A stretch of DNA of 64,000 bases from Diplonema papillatum. Lineage: Eukaryota > Euglenozoa > Diplonemea > Diplonemida > Diplonemidae. Below, piece after piece: positions 1 to 11,600 of the stretch. Numbering within the stretch: the stretch's first letter is position 1; each line of letters begins with the position of its first letter. The notes beneath the pieces were generated by a model that made no database searches, had not been told where the DNA came from, and was given only the letters and a program-made list of their open reading frames with translations. The translations under genes were made by a program, and so were the position numbers. The stretch is taken from contig JAPJBO010000532.1 in assembly GCA_030068145.1 (NCBI GenBank), forward strand, positions 62,001 through 126,000, in the 5' to 3' direction.

Positions 1-171
1 GGGCATCCAGAGCAAAGACACGTCAAGGATCAACGTTTACTGCTGTGAAGAGATGTGTTACGTAACCTTCCCAAGGGCACTAGGTTTCCCCTTTCAGAGT
101 CGTAAAACTCTCAAGTTCGACCCGTAGATTCCCCCCGGAAGGCGTTCTGCGCGCTGGCCAACCTCCCCACG

Positions 172-484
172 AGTTAGAGTGCAGGGACCATCTCTCCGAG
201 GAGTATCCGGTCGCCAAACTACTATCCCGTACTACTACGGCGGGCGCAAGTCGTTGCGCCGTGGGCGCGGAGCGAGCCGCGGCCCAGTCAAAGATGATTG
301 TTGCACCGATGGTGGCGCAGCCGGGGGCGTTCTGACTGGCGGACGAGACCGCCTGGCAGGCGTGTGTCGACACGTTGTTTCGCGGGCTCTCCTCCTTTTG
401 GCAATAGCCCGCCCTATGGCGCGGCTAGCATCTTGACGGAGAACCTCAACTCCCACTGAACAAAGGGTACGTCGTGCGGATAAT
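172..484. repeat. Dispersed repeat A, copy 1
   Basis: About 313 bp that recurs almost unchanged at 34624-34936; a diverged relative lies at about 32395-32680. It starts with GTTAGAGTGCAGGGACCATC, the same sequence that ends the foldback arms at 63331 and 63983. Minus-strand frames look protein-like but disagree between copies, so I do not call a gene. Confidence 0.85.
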
Positions 485-818
485 ATTCAGGCACAGAATC
501 GTCCAGCTGTTACGGGCGCAAACTGGTTAAATGATGGCGAACGCGTTTGTTACCGTGGTAGGACTTTTTCCCTTTCGCACATTTTGCTTCTTGCGAGTTT
601 CGTGCGACTTTTCGCGCGTGTAAACTGTCGTTCCGGAGAGGTGTTCTCTTTCACGACAACTGTACTGAGGATGGGGGGAGAGAGGGGAAAAGTTTTACAA
701 ACGGACTTGTTGCTGGTGCTTGACAGCCCCTTCCGACTTGGTGTCGGCTCGCCGCACGCAATCAGGCTGGTAGACCGCGGTGCAGACGCCGGGTGGTCAA
801 GAAAAGTGAGCCAATTCA

Positions 819-1047
819 CCCCCCCCCCCCCCCTCAGGTCCCCCCCCCCCCCTGAAAACGACCTGAGCTCGATTACGCGGTGATTACACGCTCCTAAACC
901 CGACTACGGCGCAGTCACGTTTCCGTGCAGATCATCGCCACAAACTCTATATTCATTTCCCGAAAATATGACGTTCGACAACGTTCGATCAGGGGGGAGT
1001 TGCAAGAACGTGCTTGGAATCGGGGGGGGGGGGGGGGGGGGGGGGGG
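819..1047. repeat. Homopolymer tracts
   Basis: Two C tracts (about 819-855, split by TCAGGT) and a run of about 27 G at 1021-1047. These are low-complexity sequence and their lengths may be unreliable. Confidence 0.8.
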
Positions 1048-1154
1048 CTCACCAAGCGCGGGCAGGGGGTAGTTGAGTCGCAGCTCTCTCTGCGGCAGAT
1101 AGAGAGACCAAGGCGACGCTGTTCTATAGTTCGCTTTTCCCCCTTTCGCGGGTC

Positions 1155-1560
1155 GGTCCTGCTTTTAGAGTGCAAGTTCGCTTAGGGATCCGGGGTTTTA
1201 TAGTTGATTTGGTCTCCTTGACTCGCTGTCGCTGGGCTCGCTGGATTCCAAGGGCTCGCGGATGTACCTGCGAACCGTTGACATCCAGAGAGCCTGCAAC
1301 CTAATAATGCGCCTGCAAAGGCGGCCCCGAGGTCAATTATTCAAAAAGCCGGTGCCTCCTATGTATGTCAGCGGCAACTGAACGTTAGCCGCCAGCTTCA
1401 CGAAACGAGCTGTGGCAGAGGAAATCGTAGGAGAAAACACAAGAAGCCGCAGCGGCACAGCGGCGGACGCTCCGGGTGACCATTGTCGTAAAGGTTCCTT
1501 CAAGGTATAGGATGTTAGTGTGCGTATCGTGTCTGCTGTAGTGGCAGTACGTGTACTTGT
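1155..1560 (-). repeat. IT (intron-tail) element, interrupted copy
   Basis: 1155-1195 matches the TTCGCTTAGGGATCCGGGG end of the IT element. 1470-1560 matches its other half (CTCCGGGTGACCATTGTCGTAAAGG onward). About 275 unrelated bases separate the halves. No exon is visible beside it. Confidence 0.55.
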
Positions 1561-1879
1561 GCGTGTGTCTTTGTTTGCCTTTTGCCGACTATTCGACTCA
1601 TTTTAGCGCGCACTGTCATTTCCTATGTGTCTTGCCAATTCCACGGCTCTTGTGACCGACACCGAGTTCACGTTCGCGAGCAAACCTTTGTGGCACGCTA
1701 AATATTCCCGTCTACAGAAGTCTAGTCAACTATCCCCCCCCCCTGAGCGCTTCCTCCTTTTACTCGACGTGTTGATTGACCTGATAATGACAACATACAT
1801 TGCCGCAGTTCCGCACGCGGGAACTGACGGCGAAGAGGGAAGAAGGTACAAGTGCTGGTACAAGGTGAGGGGAGATCAA

Positions 1880-2180
1880 AATACTCGGGGGACTGCCTTG
1901 TGCTCATTTCGAAGGTAGGTAGAGGGGGAGAAAGCAATACAACTACAAAGTGGGTCTTTTTCGTTGAACGCTTACGCCCGCCACTAAACCCAGATTTACC
2001 TATGTTTCGTGTGTGGGCTTCAGCACATTCACCTCCTTTGAGATTGGAATATATATTGTTGCGACAGTGGGGGGTCATCGGTCGCGCCGATGGGTGCCCC
2101 ACTAGGTTCGCACCTTGAGATTTCGCAACTGGCAGTCTCCTCAAGCATTTCCTACAACGCAGGTGCTTATACAAAAAAAG
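1880..2180. repeat. Dispersed repeat B, copy 1
   Basis: Contains GAACGCTTACGCCCGCCACT followed by a TTTCGTGTGTGGGCT block and CTGGCAGTCTCCTCAAGC. Further copies are at about 34275-34480, 42755-42900 and 60495-60715; a fragment starts near 23900. Some copies carry a palindrome around GGTCGCGCCGATG or its variants. Confidence 0.8.
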
Positions 2181-2487
2181 CGGGGAGGGGAAGAGAAGGG
2201 TTTGCACGTCCACGTGTGCCAATCTGAATGTTGGTGTACATGCTCTAGTACAGGTTGGAGCCGCGTAGAGCGACAGCTTGTAGGTGATAATGTACACTAG
2301 TATCCTGGCCGACAGCCACTTTGCCCCTGGCTCGGCATCACTAGCAGCATCGCTGTTGCTTTATTTTATTGCGCTGCGCCATATGCTTGAGTTTAGCGCG
2401 TGGATCTTCAAGCAGTGTTGAGCTAGCTGCTTTTCGAAATAAAACAACCGTGGATTCCTCGGATACACATGCTTTGTGTCATCCTAC

Positions 2488-2718
2488 GGAGACATGCGGA
2501 GTAGCTTTGGGCTCGGGGTGTTGTAGTACATGCGGCAGAGGTCGTCTCGCTTGCGTACGGGAGACGCGGTGTTGGCCATCATGGCGAGGGAAAGCGAAGC
2601 GGCGTCGGCGTCTGCTCGCTAGGATGCCCGGATGCGGTCGAGTTTGTTCTTCGTGGTCAGGTGCCGGATCTGCAGGCTCAGCTCCGCCTTGCGCTGGGCC
2701 CGGTACTGCCGGTCGTGG
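2488..2718 (-). pseudogene. Truncated copy of EF-hand-like exon 2 (second copy out)
   Basis: Nearly identical to the 3' part of the exon at 3659-4323, including the codons for the LSLQIRHLTTKNKLDRIRAS region, but joined to an unrelated repeat at about 2718. A stop replaces the serine after RIRAS in this copy. The sequence at the former donor is CC followed by GTAGGA, weaker than the intact GTAAGA. Confidence 0.85.
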
Positions 2719-2837
2719 CGCTGAGAGACATGCTTGAGTTTGGCGCGTGGATCTTCACGCAGCGTCGAGCAAGCTGTTTTTCCGAATGCCCGTACGAACT
2801 CCACACCGGATGCACAGGAGTATGTTGCCGTGCGTCT

Positions 2838-3265
2838 CACGGAGACATGCGGAGTAGCTTTGGGCTCGGGGTGTTGTAGTACATGCGGCAGAGGTCGTCT
2901 CGCTTGCGTACGGGAGACGCGGCGTTGGCCATCATGGCGAGGGAAAGCGAAGCGGCGTCGGCGTCTGCTCGCTAGGACGCCCGGATGCGGTCGAGTTTGT
3001 TCTTCGTGGTCAGGTGCCGGATCTGCAGGCTCAGCTCTGCCTTGCGCTGGGCCCGGTACTGCCGGTCGACGGCCTCTCGGTCGGCTCCCCAGCCGAGGGC
3101 GGACGCCCTGCGCAGCTCCTCTTCCCTCGCCCGCATCGCGGCCAGGTTCTCCACCTCGCTGCCGCTGGGCGGCACGTGGTCCGGGATTGTGTACAGCGGC
3201 TTGTCCAGCCGCACGGCGAAGCGGCTGAAGTACAGCCCGTCTACCACCTCCGGGTTGCGCATGCA
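2838..3265 (-). pseudogene. Truncated copy of EF-hand-like exon 2 (nearest copy)
   Basis: About 425 bp matching exon 2 of the adjacent gene from its donor end up to the codons for MRNPEVVDGLYF, then unrelated sequence. It has a stop after RIRAS and lacks the 5' third of the exon. A usable donor (CC|GTGAGA) is kept. It is probably non-functional. Confidence 0.88.
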
Positions 3266-3517
3266 GTCCTCTCGCCGTCACTAGAAGCATCGCTGCTGCT
3301 CTCTTATCCTGCGCTGAGTGCTGTCTTGAGTTCAGCGTGGATCTTCAAGCAGTGTTAAGCATGCCATTTTTCCGGATATCCGCAGAACACCGATCTTTGC
3401 GCCTGTCTACTCGCCGTTACTAGAAAGCTCCGCTGTTGCTCTTTTCCGCCGCTGAGTGAGACGTACTTGAATTTTGCGCGTGGATCTTCAAGCAGTGTCA
3501 AGCAAGCTGTTGTTCCG

Positions 3518-3520
<3 letters not shown>

Positions 3521-3556
<36 letters not shown>
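3521..3556. repeat. (AT)n microsatellite
   Basis: About 18 AT units inside the repeat-rich downstream flank of the EF-hand-like gene. Confidence 0.95.
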
Positions 3557-3560
<4 letters not shown>

Positions 3561-3658
3561 AGAACACCGGATGGACCGGCTTCACAGGAGTTTGTTGCAG
3601 CGCGTGAGTGTTGAGCTAGCTGCTCTTCCAAAGAAATTTCCGCTTTGTGTCATCTTAC

Positions 3659-5056
3659 GGAGACATGCGGAGTAACTTTGGGCTCGGGGTGTTGTAGTAC
3701 ATGCGGCAGAGGTCGTCTCGCTTGCGTACGGGAGACGCGGCGTTGGCCATCATGGCGAGAGAAAGCGAAGCGGCGTCGGCGTCTGCTCGCTCTGACGCCC
3801 GGATGCGGTCGAGTTTGTTCTTCGTGGTCAGGTGCCGGATCTGCAGGCTCAGCTCCGCCTTGCGCTGGGCCCGGTACTGCCGGTCGACGGCCTCTCGGTC
3901 GGCTCCCCAGCCGAGGGCGGACGCCCTGCGCAGCTCCTCTTCCCTCGCCCGCATCGCGGCCAGGTTCTCCACCTCGCTGCCGCTGGGCGGCACGTGGTCC
4001 GGGATTGTGTACAGCGGCTTGTCCAGCCGCACGGCGAAGCGGCTGAAGTACAACCCGTCTACCACCTGCGGGTTACGCATGCCCCACCGCGCCCAGTCCA
4101 CGAACTGCAAGGCCTCGCCCTGGGCAGAGGCCAAGTCGCCGATGGTCGCGGGGGTCCAAGCGACCCCGTGGTGCGTGAAGTAGTCGCGCAGGTGCGCCAC
4201 GGGCAGGACGTTGTTCACCTCGATCTCGGCGTACAGCCGCCGCAGCTTTTCCGACATCGCGGCGTCGATGCCGAGCTCAGTGGCAACATGTGCCCGCGAA
4301 GGCGACCCTAAGAACGTCGGTCCCTGTGTAGAGTGGAAGGTTCGCTTCAGGATCCGGGGCTTTTAAGTCTTCGGAGTCCATCGTCAGCTTCTAGAAATAA
4401 AGCTCTTTTTGCTAGCTGCAATGACCGTAGTACCTTTGTATGGCGCTTTCTTTTGTTTGTGCGCGCTAGCGGAACTCACCCCGCTCACGTGCTGTTTTCT
4501 CACTCAGGACTTTGACCTGTTTTGTTTGTGTGATTTGTCGTGTCGGGGTGACCTCACGTCCGTTCAACACGTGGTTCGGTAGCTACAGCACTTGGGATCC
4601 CTTCTGTTCTTTGTGGGGCAGCGTCGTCGAGCATTTCCTTTCAAGCTGGCGCTTATGTAAAAAAAAGACAGGCGCTTCGTTTTGTTTGTGCGTGCTTGAC
4701 GGGCAACCCACAAGATTGTTGGTACTAAAAAAAAGGCCCGAGCGTACCTGCATGGGCAGGAGGGACGGCTCCCTCGCCACCGCTGAGTGGGCCACGGCCG
4801 GCTGGAATGCAAACAGCTGCGCGCCCGGTCGCAGCTGCGACGGGTTGTGCAGGTCGCTCCAGCGCTGGAGGGAGTCGTCGTACACTTGCAGCGCCTGCAC
4901 GTGGAACGGCATCCCGCGCAGCACCTCCTGCTGCCGGGCGTCCCTTTCCACGGCGAGAATCACGTCGCTCAGGGCCGGAGCCCCCTGGAACTGTAGCGTC
5001 GATGTGTGCCTGTTGCCGTACAGGTCAGTGGTCACGGTCAAGGGGAAGGCTGCCAT
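3659..5056 (-). CDS. Two-exon gene: ubiquitin-like N-terminus plus EF-hand-like region
   Basis: Exon 1 is 5056 down to 4748 (start MAAFPLTVTTDLYGNR). Exon 2 is 4323 down to 3659. The intron at 4747-4324 has donor CAG|GTACGC and acceptor CTACACAG|GGA, and both ends are phase 0, so the reading frame continues. Exon 1 resembles a ubiquitin-like fold ending in WSDLHNPSQLRPGAQLFAF. Exon 2 continues GPTFLGSPSRAHVATELG and carries a degenerate EF-hand-like pair (SEKLRRLYAEIEVNNVLP and EALQFVDWARWG) that lacks the usual acidic calcium loop, then a charged, probably coiled-coil tail with LRRASALGWGADREAV. Exon 2 ends at CC|GTAAGA, so at least one more exon lies to the left; I did not find it. An AG (GCTGCAG) precedes the ATG by about 40 bases. 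The general plan recalls flagellar or cytoskeletal calcium-sensor-like proteins, but the exact family is not recognised. Confidence 0.75.
4324..4747 (-). other. Intron with IT element at its 3' end
   Basis: A 424-bp GT-AG intron. Its last 50 bases (minus strand) are the dispersed IT element end: CCCCGGATCCTGAAGCGAAC, then CTTCCACTCTACACAG at the acceptor. Its 5' part holds repeat G (TTCGTTTTGTTTGTGCGTGC). Confidence 0.75.
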
Positions 5057-5184
5057 TTTGGTTTCTCTTTTTTTTCTTTTTCTAAAATACCGTTTGACCT
5101 GCAGCATCAAGTTGTGACATCGACGTTTTCAAAAGGCTCCCGGTCTACCCGGCGTGGGTTCGTTCACGTGCACCCAATGGCAGA

Positions 5185-5255
5185 CCCACGTCGATGTGTG
5201 CCTGTTGCCGTACAGGTCAGTGGTCACGGTCAACGGGAAGGCTGCCACTTTGGTT
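5185..5255 (-). pseudogene. Fragment of exon 1 (5' end), copy 1
   Basis: Matches the first 60 or so bases of exon 1 at 4990-5060 including the T-rich leader, but the ATG is changed (GCTGCCAC on the plus strand). It lies upstream of the gene. Confidence 0.8.
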
Positions 5256-5259
5256 TATC

Positions 5260-6390
5260 TTTTTTTTTTTCTCTAAAATATTGGCTAATAGCGGGTGGTG
5301 GAGGCCAGGCAGAGAACCGTGCGGCCGCCGCGGAAGACGCGGAAAGGCATGAAGGCACGTGGGACCGGATCTGGACGACCCCCGGAAGCGCGTGATCTCG
5401 CAGGCTGCGCGGCGCATGCGCAAGGTTAATGCGCTGAAGTACATCGACCAACTCATTTGTGCGGCACCGACCTGCCACGTTCAAGCTTGCTCCGACCACT
5501 GCACCCTCTGCCGACACTCGCTAGCCGTCGACGCTCATGACGGCAGCCCCATCCTGAAGTGCAAATACTGCCGACGCGTCACTGCTGCTGTGTGCGCTCG
5601 GATTGGCGCCGCTCAAGCGGCCACCTTTGTCACTCGTTCGTTTGCAAAGATTGCTCCGTTCTTCTCCCTGACTTGTTCCCGGATTAGGATGACACATACT
5701 ACTACTACTACTACTTTCTAAAATATCTTTTGACCTGCAGCATCGAGTTGTGAAATCGACGTTTTCAAAAGTATCCCGGTCTACCCGGCGTGGGTTCGTT
5801 CACGTGCACCCAATGGCAGACCCACGTCGATGTGTGCCTGTTGCCGCACAGGTCAGTGGCCACAGCCAAGGCTGCCATTTTGGGCTATTTCTTACTTTTT
5901 ATTGTTGGACCTGCAGCATTGCGGTTTGGGCTCACGTGCACCAACGCCCGTCCCTGCACACCCAGCATCAGGTTGAAGCGGGAACTTCTTGCTCGCGTTC
6001 GTATTGTGCAGAGGCTTGCAGAATGTTCCGTTAGCTGGAAGTCGCCACAACACCCCCGATTGCATAAGACAGCGGCTGTGTGCTGACCGAGCATATTGCA
6101 TAGTACTACATAGTGCTATAGTAAGTCTACCCTCTTACCGCACAATACCAGAGAGCTAGTACTACATAGTGCTATAGTAAGTCGACCCCATTTACCGCAC
6201 AATACCAGAGACATAGCTACGAAAGATTCTTCAAGATATGTAAAATTGAGCGGCCGGAAATAATCTTCTTCTTTTCACTTTTGAAAATAGAAAGACTTTT
6301 TCTTTGTAAAATATAGCCATTTTTTTTGGTGACTGCATAGATGTGAAAGAAGCTCATAAAATGATAAATCGCGGTAAAAAGTGAGGGCAA
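5260..6390. other. Gene-free repeat-rich stretch
   Basis: Apart from the exon 1 fragment at 5826, I see no supported gene. A short tandem duplication, TACTACATAGTGCTATAGTAAG, occurs at about 6103 and 6151. A (TAC)n tract lies at 5698-5714. Confidence 0.6.
5826..5885 (-). pseudogene. Fragment of exon 1 (5' end), copy 2
   Basis: Second upstream fragment of the same exon start. It shares with copy 1 a roughly 95-bp preceding block (TCGACGTTTTCAAAAG to CAATGGCAGACCCACG) seen at about 5125-5190 and 5755-5825, so block and exon fragment were duplicated as a unit. Confidence 0.8.
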
Positions 6391-6666
6391 AACTTACGCT
6401 ATTGTGCGCCGATGGTAAAAGGCCGAGCATGCGTCGAACGTGTTGATTTTGACGTTGGGCTTGTCACAGTCATCGTCAAAGTCAGCGTCTTCCTCGTGAA
6501 CAATGTGGGGGAAGCCTCTCGAAGCACCAAGGAATTCTTGGCGGCCCTGTTGGCTCAATGTAAGCAGGCCACCTACGCCAAGTTCGAACCTCTTTTGAAA
6601 CGCTGAAAAAGCTGTCGCAGCGAAGACAAATGTTCGTACTCCTCCCATTCCTCCCAGACACGCTCA

Positions 6667-6880
6667 CCTTTTCCTTCTTCTTTCTTCCATACCAATACTT
6701 GTTATACGCCTGAGCGTTTTCAGACATGTCAGCGACAGGCTTGTCTTCGTCTTCTTTGTCACTTGGCACGTCGTAGGTCCGGGTTCGCTCTCTTCGTCCT
6801 CTTCTGCTTCTTCTACCTCACTTGCACTGGACGTCTCTTCAGAAGAGTCGCATCTTGGTCTCTTTGGCACGCTTGTCTTT
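6667..6880 (-). CDS. Candidate exon, acidic and lysine-rich
   Basis: A minus-strand frame reading TYDVPSDKEDEDKP then ENAQAYNKYWYGRKKKEK ends exactly at a good donor, AAG|GTGAGC. A different frame upstream starts at an ATG (MPKRPRCDSSEETSSASEVE). The two frames need a frameshift to join, so this is either a decayed exon or chance. No family is recognised. Confidence 0.3.
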
Positions 6881-6964
6881 CATAATAAACAAGGTGCCTG
6901 GCAGGTTTTGGTCTTCTGCAGATGCGTGGACACAGCGACTGGTCACAAAGCCCTCTAACTGCGC

Positions 6965-7140
6965 GCGGTGCCCCTACCTTAGTCGGCGTGCACAAGCTTG
7001 ATCTAGAAAACTTCTTCGTTGACCGCACTACCCTGAGCCCAAATCCTGGACGTGGATTCAGGAGGCAAATTTGGCAAATGATCATGATCAGAAGGTCCTA
7101 GTTGGGCGGTTCAGTTTCCTCACACATTGCATGTGGCTAA
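6965..7140. repeat. Relative of the terminal foldback arm (repeat F)
   Basis: Shares GACCGCACTACCCTGAGCCC, ATCATGATCAGAAGGTCCTA and TCCTCACACATTGCATGTGG with the palindrome arms at 63331-63610. Inverted or diverged relatives lie at 61013-61085 and 28080-28175. Confidence 0.8.
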
Positions 7141-7684
7141 AAAAAAAAAAGTCTTTTTTTTTCCCCCGAAGATTTGTTCTCTTCTTCTAAAAGAGAAAAA
7201 AGGAACTACGCAGAAAGCTATTGTGAAACCCGCCACTTCTCCTGGTGCGCGCTTGGTGGGACGTCTTTCGGCCGTTTTTCCGACATACACCGATCTTGAG
7301 CAAGTTTTTGTAGAACCCAGTTTTGAGGGACGCGTGAGCTTCCAGCGATGGACGAAGTCGCTCACTTGGCGTCGGTCCAAAGGCAAGTTGCTCGCCTCAA
7401 GACTGCCACTGACGAGCTCGTTCGGACGTGCGGGATTACCGAAAGGGAATGTCGTGAACATTCGGCAACCCGAATGCGGAGATCTGAAGTGGTGACACAT
7501 TGACGATCGTGTTGACCATGTCCACAGGCCCCGGATGATGCAGTCGTCTCTTTTTGAAGGTAGGGTTGACCCTTGAAACGCTTCACGCGGGGACAGGGTT
7601 AACTATCCTGGAAAGCTGCACGTAGTAGGGTGTCTTGTGGATGTGCATGATACAGATGTGCACTCAGCCATCGCCGGTGCTTAG

Positions 7685-7860
7685 ACAACAGGCGCTTCGT
7701 TTTGTTTGTGCCGGTTGATCGGGTTTCCACTTGTATTTACCCTGTGTCATTTTCAGGTAAGGAATTCTGATCAACCACCAAAACACGCTGCCTACGTCTT
7801 TTTAGCCTGCACAATACATTGAAGGGCAACCCGCAAGATTGTTAGTACCAAAAAAGGAAC
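7685..7860. repeat. Dispersed repeat G, copy
   Basis: Contains TTTGTTTGTGCCGGTTGATC, CAGGTAAGGAATTCTGATCA and GCACAATACATTGAAGG. A near-identical copy is at about 63186-63328, and its end pieces are in the intron at 4676-4740. Confidence 0.8.
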
Positions 7861-8610
7861 GGGATAGACAAAAAGAGGAGGATCCACACAGCAGAGAGGC
7901 GTGCGTTTGAAGCTGGGCAATTCAAGACAACTGCGGGATAGAACTTGGGATGCGGCGCTCAGCCACGGGTTTACAACCCGCGCCTGATCATCACGATTGG
8001 CGGCAATGAGGAAAAAAAAGACGAGTCCAAAGGGATTTCGTGCTGGGCGTGGCTAAGGGTGTCGCAAGCACGAAGGCAAGATGGCGGGTTGACGGCTGAG
8101 TCCGCTGGTTTGCGACGAGATGAAGTGCACACAGGACCGCCGCCTCAAGCTGGTCCATCCCATCCTGATAGTGGTGTACCGTGGTACACTGTGATCCTTT
8201 AGTTAGCTCGGATTCGAATGCAAAGAATTTGTGGCGTAACGTAGACACGGAGTGTGCATAGTGTCGTTGCTCAGGGTAGTCGAGGGCCTGACAATCACAC
8301 TAATGCAACAAATTTGTGGGTGGTGACCCCTCCGAACAGCCTCCCTGGCCCTGGCCCACGCCTGATGCCGCAACCCCTTAACCCGGGCGGCGGCGCTTTG
8401 GCATGAGCCAGGAACCTCAAGGGGAGCAGCGCGAGAGGCATCATCCACGCTTCAAAGGCCCACACAACAAATTTACGATTTGTGGCGATCGCCGGCGTCA
8501 CAGTTACCTCTTCGCACGTGATGGTGTCATGCGTTCACCTCTTCCGCTCATCTTGATCGTCGAGCTCAGGCGCGCGCTTGGTGCATCGCCTTTTTGAGTT
8601 AGAAAATGCA
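7861..8610. other. Gene-free stretch
   Basis: No supported gene or clear repeat. The last bases (8600-8610, GTTAGAAAATGCA) lead into the satellite and are shared with single-copy relatives at about 51500 and 61570. Confidence 0.55.
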
Positions 8611-11600
8611 GACCATCTGTAGCGATGGCCTGCAATAGTTACTGGGTGACTACTTATTCGATCGTAGTGTCGTCCTTCCGGCGCTTATACTCAATCGAAT
8701 CATGCGTCTTCACGTGGTCGCTTTGACCATCTGTAGCGATGGCCTGAAATAGTTACTGGGTGACTACTTATTCGATCGTAGTGTCGTCCTTCCGGCGCTT
8801 ATACTCAATCGAATCATGCGGCTTCACGTGGTCGCTTTGACCATCTGTAGCGATGGCCTGCAATAGTTACTGGGTGACTACTTATTCGATCGTAGTGTCG
8901 TCCTTCCGGCGCTTATACTCAATCGAATCATGCGGCTTCACGTGGTCGCTTTGACCATCTGTAGCGATGGCCTGCAATAGTTACTGGATGACTACTTATT
9001 CGATCGTAGTGTCGTCCTTCCGGCGCTTATACTCAATCGAATCATGCGGCTTCACGTGGTCGCTTTGACCATCTGTAGCGATGGCCTGCAATAGTTACTG
9101 GGTGACTACTTATTCGATCGTATTGTCGTCCTTCCGGCGCTTATACTCAATCGAATCATGCGGCTTCACGTGGTCGCTTTGACCATCTGTAGCGATGGCC
9201 TGCAATAGTTACTGGATGACTACTTATTCGATCGTAGTGTCGTCCTTCCGGCGCTTATACTCAATCGAATCATGCGGCTTCACGTGGTCGCTTTGACCAT
9301 CTGTAGCGATGGCCTGCAATAGTTACTGGGTGACTACTTATTCGATCGTAGTGTCGTCCTTCCGGCGCTTATACTCAATCGAATCATGCGGCTTCACGTG
9401 GTCGCTTTGACCATCTGTAGCGATGGCCTGCAATAGTTACTGGGTGACTACTTATTCGATCGTAGTGTCGTCCTTCCGGCGCTTATACTCAATCGAATCA
9501 TGCGGCTTCACGTGGTCGCTTTGACCATCTGTAGCGATGGCCTGCAATAGTTACTGGATGACTACTTATTCGATCGTAGTGTCGTCCTTCCGGCGCTTAT
9601 ACTCAATCGAATCATGCGGCTTCACGTGGTCGCTTTGACCATCTGTAGCGATGGCCTGCAATAGTTACTGGGTGACTACTTATTCGATCGTAGTGTCGTC
9701 CTTCCGGCGCTTATACTCAATCGAATCATGCGGCTTCACGTGGTCGCTTTGACCATCTGTAGCGATGGCCTGCAATAGTTACTGGGTGACTACTTATTCG
9801 ATCGTAGTGTCGTCCTTCCGGCGCTTATACTCAATCGAATCATGCGGCTTCACGTGGTCGCTTTGACCATCTGTAGCGATGGCCTGCAATAGTTACTGGA
9901 TGACTACTTATTCGATCGTAGTGTCGTCCTTCCGGCGCTTATACTCAATCGAATCATGCGGCTTCACGTGGTCGCTTTGACCATCTGTAGCGATGGCCTG
10001 CAATAGTTACTGGATGACTACTTATTCGATCGTAGTGTCGTCCTTCCGGCGCTTATACTCAATCGAATCATGCGGCTTCACGTGGTCGCTTTGACCATCT
10101 GTAGCGATGGCCTGCAATAGTTACTGGGTGACTACTTATTCGATCGTATTGTCGTCCTTCCGGCGCTTATACTCAATCGAATCATGCGGCTTCACGTGGT
10201 CGCTTTGACCATCTGTAGCGATGGCCTGCAATAGTTACTGGGTGACTACTTATTCGATCGTAGTGTCGTCCTTCCGGCGCTTATACTCAATCGAATCATG
10301 CGGCTTCACGTGGTCGCTTTGACCATCTGTAGCGATGGCCTGCAATAGTTACTGGGTGACTACTTATTCGATCGTAGTGTCGTCCTTCCGGCGCTTATAC
10401 TCAATCGAATCATGCGGCTTCACGTGGTCGCTTTGACCATCTGTAGCGATGGCCTGCAATAGTTACTGGGTGACTACTTATTCGATCGTAGTGTCGTCCT
10501 TCCGGCGCTTATACTCAATCGAATCATGCGGCTTCACGTGGTCGCTTTGACCATCTGTAGCGATGGCCTGCAATAGTTACTGGGTGACTACTTATTCGAT
10601 CGTAGTGTCGTCCTTCCGGCGCTTATACTCAATCGAATCATGCGGCTTCACGTGGTCGCTTTGACCATCTGTAGCGATGGCCTGCAATAGTTACTGGGTG
10701 ACTACTTATTCGATCGTAGTGTCGTCCTTCCGGCGCTTATACTCAATCGAATCATGCGGCTTCACGTGGTCGCTTTGACCATCTGTAGCGATGGCCTGCA
10801 ATAGTTACTGGGTGACTACTTATTCGATCGTAGTGTCGTCCTTCCGGCGCTTATACTCAATCGAATCATGCGGCTTCACGTGGTCGCTTTGACCATCTGT
10901 AGCGATGGCCTGCAATAGTTACTGGATGACTACTTATTCGATCGTAGTGTCGTCCTTCCGGCGCTTATACTCAATCGAATCATGCGGCTTCACGTGGTCG
11001 CTTTGACCATCTGTAGCGATGGCCTGCAATAGTTACTGGATGACTACTTATTCGATCGTAGTGTCGTCCTTCCGGCGCTTATACTCAATCGAATCATGCG
11101 GCTTCACGTGGTCGCTTTGACCATCTGTAGCGATGGCCTGCAATAGTTACTGGGTGACTACTTATTCGATCGTAGTGTCGTCCTTCCGGCGCTTATACTC
11201 AATCGAATCATGCGGCTTCACGTGGTCGCTTTGACCATCTGTAGCGATGGCCTGCAATAGTTACTGGATGACTACTTATTCGATCGTAGTGTCGTCCTTC
11301 CGGCGCTTATACTCAATCGAATCATGCGGCTTCACGTGGTCGCTTTGACCATCTGTAGCGATGGCCTGCAATAGTTACTGGATGACTACTTATTCGATCG
11401 TAGTGTCGTCCTTCCGGCGCTTATACTCAATCGAATCATGCGGCTTCACGTGGTCGCTTTGACCATCTGTAGCGATGGCCTGCAATAGTTACTGGGTGAC
11501 TACTTATTCGATCGTAGTGTCGTCCTTCCGGCGCTTATACTCAATCGAATCATGCGGCTTCACGTGGTCGCTTTGACCATCTGTAGCGATGGCCTGCAAT

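Larger units (their letters stand above)
2380..3640. repeat. GCGTGGATCTTCAAGCAGTG module array
   Basis: A module with the core GCGTGGATCTTCAAGCAGTG appears near 2398, 2745, 3340, 3478 and, as a partial copy, 3605. It separates the broken exon copies of the gene to the right, so module and exon copies appear to have been duplicated together. Confidence 0.75.
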